DNA of 64,000 nt from Sinotaia quadrata (Eukaryota; Mollusca; Gastropoda; Architaenioglossa; Viviparidae): the NCBI GenBank assembly GCA_028829895.1, contig JALGAQ010000009.1, forward strand, positions 3,472,001-3,536,000, given 5' to 3'. Positions 55,850-64,000 of the stretch are shown in pieces. The position numbers and the translations under genes were made by a program. Each line of letters begins with the position of its first letter. Position 1 is the first letter of the stretch. Under the pieces are notes generated by a model. It was not told where the DNA came from. It made no database searches and was given only the letters and a program-made list of their open reading frames with translations.

Positions 55850-56215
55850 AAAGGACCCCATGTCAAGTGATACTTGATCAACATATGCCGAAATTTTCAG
55901 CTTGCTGCCGATTTTGGAAAAATTGTGATATGTATGATTTCATTATTAGGGCTCTCGACCCCACTTAAAGCAGCTAAGCATAATATTATCACGGACCGAC
56001 AGAAGAAGATGGAGAGGTGGGCTTAATACTACGAACAGTTGTATTCACAGAAAATTATAGTAACAGAAGCTGTTGTGGAAAATGCCATAAATCTGTCTCC
56101 AAAAATAACTACAATAGACTGTCAACTTACACTGTCAGAACTAGAAAATGCTCTACAGAACTCGAAAAATTAGAAAGCCGCCAGTGGCGATGGCTAAACA
56201 TCTGAGATTCTGAAA
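55850..56215 (+). pseudogene. + strand LINE, pre-RT linker fragment
   Basis: With two in-frame stops it reads NIITDRQKKMERWA, YYEQLYSQKIIVTEAVVENA, TIDCQLTLSELENALQNSKN and KAASGDG. This is the highly conserved linker just before the RT of a widespread invertebrate LINE (pattern ERWAEHYxxLY...LxNLKNGKAAGxDGI). It stops at SEILK near 56215; the next part of the element (CWDE, then RT) appears only at 60120. Confidence 0.8.
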
Positions 56216-56514
56216 TAGTGATCGTCTACACTAAGATGTGTGGCGTAATGATGTTTGGTGACATCTAAACAACACGTTCGAATTATTCGATTACTCAAGG
56301 TTTAAATATATTAAAACACATATTCTTCGGAATTTAATCAAATTTGTATTTAATGATATAACTCAAATTACTTCATGGCATGCATAAGTTCAAAGTACAT
56401 AAGTGACTAGAATATTGTTGTCATCAAGCTAGCCGTAAAATGAGTGTAAGTAACCGTAAGCAAGTGGAGAAACATGAAATAGGACACGGCAGTGAGTGTT
56501 TTATCCGCTAAGCG

Positions 56515-56590
56515 TACAAAATGCTCTACAGAACTCGAAAAAATAGAAAGCGGCTAGTGGAGACGGCATAACATCTGTGATTCTGAAAGC
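56515..56590 (+). repeat. Duplicate of the LINE linker end
   Basis: Repeats 56146-56215 with about ten differences (aaatgctctacagaactcga, then gacggcataacatctg). So the last 70 bases of the linker occur twice, 370 bases apart. Either two insertions of the LINE or a local duplication. Confidence 0.8.
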
Positions 56591-57679
56591 TGAAATTCGA
56601 ACTCCTCTACTCTTGGAACTGTAACAATACTGATACAGTGCTAGAACAAAGGTAGCGCCGCCCAAGGGTTGTAAGAGTCGAAGGTCAGTTTGTACAGAAA
56701 CAAGGAGATTGCAGAGAATGTTCAAACAAATGCCGGAATTTTCTCTGCTCAATGTCAACCGATAAAGTTTCACGCGCGTATTCCAGCGGAGTGCGTCTTC
56801 TCAGAAATACAGTGTGTATTCCGAGCCGTAAAATCAACTAACGAGAAATTTGCAAAAAAAATCATGAGCGCAACCTACGGCTCTACGCTGCTTTTGTTAA
56901 CCGTAAAAACGTAGTTGACTTGGTTAGTCGAACGAGACAGGAAATGCTACTGGAAATACTTGGATGTCACAAAAATCACTTCAAATTTTTTTGCATTACA
57001 CAAAAAATGCTAAGTTTTGTGTATTACGTAGCTAAACTTCTGACAAATTTCCTTTCAAACAAGGCCTTAATCCAGTATGTGTGCGTGATTGAGTAGATAC
57101 TTACGTACGTATGCAAAAGACGCTGGCAGTTGGTAAATGTAGCAAATTATTTTCATAGTTAAGAAGTGACATATCCGAGCGTTCCAAACGATGAAACAGT
57201 TTTCAGTGTTATACAGGACAGCAGTGACGTTCCACATGATTCTGTCTCTCACCGGTGCTATTCGTTACAAAAATAAATTACCTTCCAAAATTAGTTCTGA
57301 GAAAAATGGTACCTTTTCCCGATGAAATTAAACCGTGGACGCAGATAGAATCCACATCAGACTGCATTATCCTACAAAGAGATTCGAATAAATCACTCGA
57401 CTGGTCAGTGCGAAACAATCTTCCCTTCAGCTTTCTGAATGCACGGTGATTTAGCTAGGCAAAAATTGTAAGTTGTCATATCATCTGTGGCCAGAAATTC
57501 TTGAACGGACGATATCTCAGAAGGGTGTTGGTATTTGGATATGTGGTGTCCTTAAAAGCAATTTGCAAGTGAGGAGGTCTACAAACGTGCCTGTGGCTTG
57601 TTAGAGATTCTACAAAGGACCTTAGGACGGTTATCACCGGCTACCTTATCAATGGTAATGAGTGCGTATATATTTCCTG
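56591..57679. other. Unassigned
   Basis: No gene or recognised repeat. Confidence 0.45.
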
Positions 57680-58070
57680 TGTTAGATTATTCCGCTCAAG
57701 TATAGTCGTCGTCGTCAAATAAGTACATTACTCTCCTCGATAAAATACATCAACGCGTTACCAAGTTGGAATGGAAGGAGCGCCAGTCTCTGTTGGACCT
57801 ACACACCCTTAACGATAGATGCACTCTTAGGGACTTGAACCTTTCCTTATAATCTTCGATCCACATGCTTAGGCATCTGTTCCAACAGCGCTTCACTTAC
57901 ACCACAAGAATTCCCGCAGCCGTCCCAATCACACTGCATTCACGCCTTGACCGTCAAGGGCAATTTTATGCTGCTCGTTATGGTTTTCATGAAACTCATT
58001 GCCAGAGGATAATGTGACTGATTTTTGTAAAAACGTATTCAAGCAAAAGTTAAATGTATGGTGGAAAATG
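57680..58070 (+). pseudogene. CR1-like LINE C-terminal fragment, + strand
   Basis: Reads TLLDKIHQRVTKLEWKERQS and LLDLHTLNDRCTLRDLNLSL, then further on IPAAVPITLHSRLDRQGQF and a short FxxxLN-like end. This is the conserved tail (LExVQRRATKL...LxxLxxRRLRGDL...) of CR1/jockey ORF2. It lies between the two halves of the other + strand LINE. Confidence 0.6.
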
Positions 58071-60119
58071 GCTCAATGACAATCTCTTCTAGTGGATGAT
58101 TATATTTTTCGATATTAGTAAGCTTCAGAATCTAGCCTTAAATAGCTCAGATGATATACCTTCTTTACCAGGATCTATATCATTCGTGAATCTTTACGAC
58201 AAAAGCTAGAGTTTTCCTGATATATTTGTATCGATCAGCTTGGTCATCTACTGCAGACTTATGCGACCATTATTCGAACGTCATTTTCTTCACATAGAAT
58301 TTCGAAATTCCCAAACTATCCAAACAGCATCCAAATCACCTCGAGATGTAAAGAAATGAGAAATCGACAATGAATTTCGAAGAGAGTCGAAGATTCTATC
58401 TAGCTTTCAGCTATGAAAGTGAAGGAAATCTGGAGAAGGCCCATATCAGAATATACTTACTGTAAATGCTAAGCTGCTCAGGATATGGAACTTCGGCGAA
58501 TTTCTATCAGAAATAGCCATGCTAGGAGACTGAATTGGCTTCTTGAATTTTAGTTTTCAGGTTGACGTTTGAGTTCCTAAAATTTCACCAATTTACTAGA
58601 AATTCATGGCACATTGAGTAGCATAATATTTATTGATGAGCGTGTACATATCGTAGCAGTTTCCGTCATCGGCAGCATCCTGGATATCATGTACATTTTG
58701 GCATTGTTTGTTTGCATGTCATCGGCAATTCCGCCTGTATTCATCACTTTGTCTTCTGAGTAATTGTAGAGTGGAATACTGAAAGTACTTTGCAGTTTGA
58801 TGAATGTATGTGTTTTGCCTAAAATATGACCACTAGTTCTTATCATCAAATGGAAATCCGTGTATGCATGATTTGTCGCTAATCTTTTTTCGGAAATCTG
58901 GGAGGTGGTAGAGTTATTTTGCTGATATGCCCCAATCCACTGTTTAAATATCATTACTGTTCAAATCTCACTTTCTTTCCGTAAAATACTTTCGTGTCAT
59001 GCCATGCAATTGTGACTGTGAAGTGGATGTCGTATGAAGGCTGCTTATAAGACACTTATCTTCCCAGTAATAGTAAATATCCTAATAAACTTCTACAAAA
59101 ATATGGTGCTTCATAAATATCTCAGAAAATTCCGCATTTCAAATATCAAACAGCTGCATAGTCTTACGTTTTACCAGGCATGCCTAAACAATCACACTAT
59201 CATTTTGTATTCTTCGATTATGTAATCAGTCTTTTTCTAACTATTCTTTGTATATCTGACTCTTTACAAATTTTAGTCGATGATCGGTTTGAAGTTTGCG
59301 AACAAAATGTGTGAAAAAACAGAAAAACGAAGGCAACGCCGTTGAACGTAGTTTTTGTACCGCGTTTTTAAAGCCACAAATTTTTTTCGATATACCTTAA
59401 TAGTTCCCACCAAGTTCATTAAAATCTTTTTGGTCGCAAAATAAATTAAAATTCCAATAACTGTTCAGGACGGAAATGTTATGGTTCTGCATCTAGAAAT
59501 TTTTGCATTCCGCCAGAGACGACCAATTTGCATGATGAATTTTTGCTTTTCTAATCTATTCACTTGCAAACTTTCTGCTATCAGTTAGATATTCTTCGCT
59601 ATTTATTAAACCGTGTTTTGTTATCTATGCAACAAAAATTTGCTGCAATTCGCTTCAAACAATCGTGACTTTTTCATGTTGGTTTAAACAATAATCAACT
59701 TGTACAAATGAGATTCAAACACCGAATTTGTGCAGAAATAGCGACACGAATTAATACAGGTCCTTGAGAACTAAAATCGCTCAAAACACTTATTGCTTCG
59801 CCGCTGTATTCAAACTGAGAAATATGCGCTTGATTAATTTTAGTCAAAATTAAGTCAAAATGTATGTGATAGAACAATGTGTGCGAAATATATGGACAGC
59901 AGCACCAATGTGCTGTTTTGACAGAAGTGTCAAGCGATCATTTTAAGGCGTAGTGCCGCATTCTATATGCGCGCATCGGACGTCTCCTCGTTTGTAGAAT
60001 TTAATGGAGCATTTTTGATTGTTCGTGTTTTCTTGAGAACTGGCTTATATAGTTAAAGATGCTCCAATATTGATCCTATCGCTTAATTCATATCACTGTG
60101 TTGAATGGGCCAACTGCCT
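58071..60119. other. Unassigned AT-rich stretch
   Basis: Two kilobases with no recognisable gene or repeat. It separates the linker and RT parts of the + strand LINE. Confidence 0.45.
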
Positions 60120-61150
60120 CATATAATACTTCAATGCTGGGACGAAGAACTGTTACACTAAACTGCTCAAGTCAAACATAATTACGTTGTACATGAACAA
60201 AGGAGGTCAAAGCGACTGCTCAAATTACCGTGGAATCTCAATTCTCAGCTTCGTCGTTAAAGTCTTCGGTAAAGTTTACTCAAAATACTGCAAATTATAG
60301 CTGGACGAGTCCATCCATAGCCGCTGGAAGATCAACCATTCATATGATATGTTCCCTCCGTCAACTGCAAGAACAATGTCGCGAACAAAACAAGCCACTC
60401 TATGTAGCCTTTATTGCCCTCGCATTTGACATAGTCAGCCGAACTGGATTATATAGAATCCTGAAGAAGATCGGCTGCTCTGCAAAATTGCTGAAAATTA
60501 TTGTCGCCTTCCAAGAATATATGCAAGGGACGGTGCAATGCGATAACTCAACTTCAGGCGCATTCCCGATCAAGAATTGAGTAAAGCAAGGTTGTGTGCT
60601 TGCACCGACATTGTTCGGCATTTTCTTTTCAATGCTGCTATCATTCGCCTACAGGGATTCAAATAACGGGATATACATTCACACAAGGAGCGACAGCGGA
60701 TTATTCAACCCTGTGCGACTTCGGACCAAAGCTAAAATTCGAAAAGTATTTTTGAGGAAGCTGCTGTTTGCGGATGATGCGGCTTTGACAGCCCATTCTG
60801 AGGAAGAATTGCAGCGGCAAATAAGCTGTTTCGCCAAATAACGCCATCCTTCAACGAGCCGGATTCTAAAGTATGCTCGCACTCCTCGCTCATAGATTCT
60901 ACGTTGGATTAGACATGTCACACGAATGGAAGAAAACTGCATCCCAAAGGCCATGCTTTAAGGTGAACTTGCCGCTAGTTCTAGATCATTCGGAATACCG
61001 AACCTGCGCTACAAGGACATAGACAAACGGAGAGATCGACTTGGTGAACTCGAAAAAACTTGCAGCAGATCGCAGCAGCTTGCAGAATTTCATAAAGGCA
61101 GTAGCACAAATAACAGATTAATACAACAAGAAGCCGCTACATAAGAAAAA
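60120..61150 (+). pseudogene. + strand LINE reverse transcriptase and C-terminus
   Basis: In several frames: LQCWDEE, then LYMNKGGQSDCSNYRGISIL, AAGRSTIHMICSLRQLQEQC, REQNKPLYVAFIALAFDIVS (block A, shortened and altered), VKQGCVLAPTLFGIFFSMLL (block B), SDSGLFNPVRLRTKAKIRKV, LLFADDAALTAHSEEELQ (block C with catalytic DD). After it come post-RT pieces similar to 34086-34600 (GHVxRMEE...AMLxGELA) and a Cys/His finger. At least four frame breaks. The family is a LINE common in flatworms, cnidarians and fish; I do not name the clade. Confidence 0.85.
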
Positions 61151-61262
61151 AACAGAAAATAACATGCGTTCGGAAAGCTGCACCCATTGTCACTAATGGC
61201 TGTGGTAAAATGTGCGTCTTGTATATGTCTCTTCAGTCACAGAAGACGGTGTATTTAAAAAT

Positions 61263-61362
61263 NNNNNNNNNNNNNNNNNNNNNNNNNNNNNNNNNNNNNN
61301 NNNNNNNNNNNNNNNNNNNNNNNNNNNNNNNNNNNNNNNNNNNNNNNNNNNNNNNNNNNNNN
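61263..61362. other. Assembly gap (100 N)
   Basis: Exactly 100 N, just beyond the 3' end of the Gypsy integrase relic. Confidence 0.99.
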
Positions 61363-61376
61363 AAAATCAAGACATT

Positions 61377-62078
61377 TCAAATTGGTATTCGGGATTTAAA
61401 AAGAACAGTTGGACTCTTACCGGTAGTTGCATTTGTTGCATTTGTGTATTGCATAAGGAAATTATCAACAAAACAGTCAAGATCAGTAAATCTGACAACA
61501 GAGGCAGATTGTATAGCACTTTTAAGTATACGCACAATTTTTTCTGCTAGTCCACTAGATTCAGGATGATATGGTGCAGTGTAGAGTTGTTTACAACCAA
61601 CATGAAGCAGCCAATTATTGAGATCTTTAGCCGTAAAATGAGATCCATTATCTGTTAACAGAGCGATAGGAACACCTTCCCGGCTAAAACACTTGCGTAA
61701 CGCCATCTGTGTGAACTTAGCATCCGGTGATGTTGTGAAATATACTTCCAACCAACGTGAAAATGAATCAATGATCACCAAAGCATAGTATTTGCCCAAA
61801 AATGGGCCACAATAATCCGCATAAACTCTCTGCCAAGCCTCACAAGATAAAGGCCAGGGTAGCCATTTCGATGGTTGAGAGTGTATTTTTATGATTGCAT
61901 GATTCACAAGCTTTTTCAGTTCGAATAACTGAGGCCATAAACAGGTAAGCTTTCCAAGTGATTTCATGTTGTCTACACCAAGATGTCCAGAATGTAAATC
62001 TTGTAGAACTTTCAATCGTAATGTTGGTGGAATTACAATTCGGTCCTGATAGCACAGTAATCCGTCCGTGTTAAACAC
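61377..62078 (-). pseudogene. Gypsy integrase
   Basis: 233 residues. Zinc-binding start HSGHLG (H-x3-H-like) at about 30; the catalytic core has Asp in YADYCGP (about 90), Asp in LLTDNGSHFTA (about 140) and Glu in YHPESSGLAEK (about 175), so D,D,E are all present. The CxxC of the zinc domain is missing from this frame but visible in the next one (CESC, 61897-61908), which points to two compensating indels. Ends at TGA before the C-terminal domain. Would join element cDNA to host DNA. Confidence 0.9.
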
Positions 62079-62226
62079 AAAGCGTCACGTCGAGAGTAGA
62101 ATTGAGGAAAGCCTCGTTTATCACACTGTTTCCATCCTTTTTAATCGTACTACATTTTGCTCGGAATACTAATTTAGTTTCCGAAACAAGCTCGGTACGT
62201 GTGACAGGCAGTGGTTGTATCAACAT

Positions 62227-62696
62227 TCAGGAATCTGTACCTACAGACTCAGTAGCACTAGCATCTCGAGAAAGATAATCAACATGTTGTATTTGTTTTT
62301 CACTACGATGGAATATATTATAGTCACAAGAACTCAAGGCGATACTCCATCTTTGTAGCATAGACGCTGAAGACATAGTCAGAGATCTCTTTGGTTGATA
62401 AACGAACTTTAAGGCTTCATGATCCGTAACCAGTGTGAACTTGCTACCAAACAGATATTTATGCAATCGTTTAACAGCCCAATATATGCCAAGATCTTCT
62501 CGTTGTGTTTGTGAATAACCCGATTAAGCCTTTGAAAGTCGACGTGAGATAATACAACTGGTATCCCTCCTTGCTCTAGTACGGCACCAGTGGGAGACGC
62601 ATCCGTAATAACTGTTGAATGTAATTTGGATGAAAATGGCTTTAAAACAGCATCACTGTGTGTAAACAAAGAAATGTTGATATGCAAAGCTTGCAT
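62227..62696 (-). pseudogene. Gypsy RNase H domain
   Basis: Two frames: 62409-62696 with VITDASPTGAVLEQGGIPV (first catalytic Asp in TDAS), then 62227-62466 with TLVTDHEALKFVYQPK and HVDYLSRDA. These are the start and end of the Gypsy RNase H. The middle Glu block (NxEKExLAI) reads HNEKILAYIG. A frameshift lies near 62470-62500. Confidence 0.88.
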
Positions 62697-62699
62697 CGC

Positions 62700-62956
62700 T
62701 TTAAGACCCAGAATAGATGGTCCATTTTAAGTCACAAAGAATGAACAGGTCTTTGGATGTGAATCGTGCAATGAAATAGGTAGTGCGCAACGACCAATAA
62801 CTGGAACTGGATGTCGAGTTACTTCAAGAATTGAAACTAATGTATCAGTTATTACTGCATTCGGTGAAAATATGCGAAGATTATCAATTGCGATCAAAGA
62901 CTCGACACTACCAGTGTCTAAAATAAACTCATGAAATCTGCCATTGCTAAAAATGT
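62700..62956 (-). pseudogene. Gypsy aspartic protease
   Basis: Too broken for a long open frame but clear by eye: FILDTGSVESLI with the catalytic DTG, then RHPVPVIGRCALPISLHD and TCSFFVT, a stop (TAA at about 62728), and GPSILGLKAM, the usual end of the domain just before RT. Here it is followed at once by RNase H sequence. Confidence 0.85.
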
Positions 62957-63310
62957 TCAGCCTAATATGGCTAAATACATTGAATGGATAGCAAGAGACA
63001 AATTAGAAAAGTCTTCACAAGTATCAGAATGAACAGGATCGTCTTTTAATAAACAGACACGATTATTTCGACAAAACGACCTTAGGCGGCCCAGCTTACC
63101 ATATTGATAACATTTCGCTTGCCAGTAGGGACACGTGTGACGAGAATGTAAACGTCCACAGCTGGCACACTTCCCAAAATTACCTTGATGTGGTGGAGTT
63201 TGATGTTTACAGGAAAAATCTCGAGAACTCGTATGTTGTTTGAAATTTCGCCGTCTGGGATGCACTTTTAGTTTTCTTGAATGAAACATTATTGACATGT
63301 TGTGTTTCAA
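62957..63310 (-). pseudogene. Gypsy Gag zinc-knuckle region
   Basis: 117 residues, basic at first, then KCASCGRLHSRHTCPYW (C-x2-C-x4-H-x4-C type, intact) and a second knuckle AKCYQYGKLGRLRSFC in which the second Cys is Tyr and the His is Arg. Binds element RNA when intact. Its 5' part is cut at about 63300, where the LTR of the + strand element begins. Confidence 0.8.
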
Positions 63311-63692
63311 CCTTGTACATAACTGGAGTTGAACTTTCTATATGCGCGTTATATTGTTTGTATGTAACGGTAACTCTTGTAAATACGTGTACACTTTCCT
63401 TTCGATTTCGGTTTCGAATATACGCTACGCTACGAGCGCTCTCCTCTTCTCCCTTGTGTTGATTGACGTTGTTGTGTACTGTTAAAGTCCAACTGTGGTC
63501 CAATAGACAGTAAACTAATTCTCTGCTGTCTCTTTACAGTCGCCGACGCTAGTGAAGATAAATTCTGTCTGCAGTGATTATTTGCATTGGAACTATACGT
63601 CACTCAAGTTCGATTGAAAACCTTCGACGTCCGTGAGTCAGATTTCATATTAACGTCGCTTTCATTTCGTACTCGTGACTGTATCCATTACA
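63299..63692 (+). repeat. LTR of a + strand Gypsy element (5' LTR)
   Basis: Starts TGTTGTGTTTC and ends ATTACA, followed after four bases by tggtgagccc, which looks like a primer binding site (close to the tggtgacccc of tRNA-Trp-primed fluke Gypsy elements; inference). A Gag start follows at 63799. The 3' LTR is outside the window, so the ends are predicted from TG...CA and the primer site only. Confidence 0.6.
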
Positions 63693-63798
63693 AATTTGGT
63701 GAGCCCATTATTAACTCAACCATAATCCTGCACGAATTGTATTGATCTATCATATCCTAGCTGACTGAAATTCACCAGTTTGTTTATTTCTCTATACC

Positions 63799-64000
63799 AT
63801 GGCCGAGAGCAGCAACACTGAACGTTTAATGCATATTACCTTGCCAGTTTTCGACGCCTCCTGCCCCAACTTATGGTTTGCACAGGTAGAAAACACCTTT
63901 GCATGCAATCATATCAAATCACAGTTGGTCAAATATAATTATGTAGCGTCGCATTTGCCTACTGAAATAGCGAAGGTTGTTTCAGACATAACTTATGAGT
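63799..64000 (+). CDS. Gypsy Gag N-terminus (partial at window edge)
   Basis: ATG at 63799 follows the predicted leader; 67 codons are open to the window end. Sequence ITLPVFDASCPNLWFAQVEN and YNYVASHLPTEIAKVV fits the Gag N-terminal domain of CsRn1/Boudicca-like Gypsy elements (LPxFxxxxPxLWFAQVExxF...KYxxVxxxLPxExAxxVxD). It would form the element's capsid. No disruption visible, so this may be a younger element than the relic beside it. Confidence 0.85.
   Translation, partial: MAESSNTERLMHITLPVFDASCPNLWFAQVENTFACNHIKSQLVKYNYVASHLPTEIAKVVSDITYE

Larger units (their letters stand above)
61377..63310 (-). mobile_element. Ty3/Gypsy element relic lacking RT
   Basis: Minus strand, from 5': Gag zinc knuckles (62957-63310), aspartic protease (62705-62950), RNase H (62227-62696), integrase (61377-62078). 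The protease end runs straight into the RNase H start without the RT core (about 200 residues missing). Its upstream end coincides with the LTR of a + strand Gypsy element (63299), its downstream end with a gap. Frame breaks at about 62725, 62500 and 62100. Confidence 0.88.

Noticed and set aside
63207..63503. 98-residue minus-strand frame covering the Gypsy LTR
   Set aside because: Only its last third overlaps real Gag sequence; the rest is antisense of the predicted LTR.

Overview
This is a eukaryotic, animal-type window: spliced exons with GT/AG borders, long introns and dense retrotransposon debris. Three N runs mark assembly gaps (1-73, 33355-33454 and 61263-61362, the last two exactly 100 N). 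The mix of RTE-like and CR1-like LINEs, a BEL/Pao element, Gypsy elements of the kind known from flukes and tRNA-headed SINEs suggests a parasitic flatworm, probably a digenean trematode. That assignment is inference; no rRNA, mitochondrial or spliced-leader sequence is present to settle it.

Only one host gene is recognisable: a DCAF8 orthologue (WD40 substrate receptor of CUL4-DDB1 ubiquitin ligases) on the + strand, from about 8971 to 28482. Ten exons between 11132 and 28482 can be placed by homology, splice sites and matching phases; a first exon at 8971 is tentative. Exons 2-7 are open and phase-consistent. Exons 8 and 9 carry several one-base frame breaks although the splice sites survive, so the copy is either mis-assembled or decaying.

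Layout: 92-5250, a degraded minus-strand BEL/Pao retrotransposon (gag, knuckle and protease visible, no reverse transcriptase) plus a second copy of its acidic segment; 5306-8489, a long minus-strand CR1-like LINE with endonuclease and reverse transcriptase; 8971-28482, DCAF8 with LINE and SINE fragments in its introns; 29737-33225 and 38042-41613, two similar minus-strand RTE-like LINEs (a third, older 3' part lies at 24350-25490); 34086-34600, 55850-56590 and 60120-61150, pieces of a + strand LINE of another family; 42050-43020, 44250-47390 and 48500-51530, minus-strand CR1/jockey-like LINEs; 52140-53230, a Gypsy integrase relic; 61377-63310, a minus-strand Gypsy pol/gag relic lacking its reverse transcriptase; 63299-64000, the LTR and gag start of another Gypsy element on the + strand, running out of the window.

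The most interesting signal is a family relationship among the mobile elements. A tRNA-headed SINE (best copy 26414-26580) has a body resembling the extreme 5' end of the RTE-like LINE joined to a tail resembling its extreme 3' end. A second SINE with a different tRNA-like head (26671-26850, minus strand) ends in the same LINE tail. The two meet tail to tail at one TA microsatellite. No CRISPR, operon, phage or bacterial feature is present.
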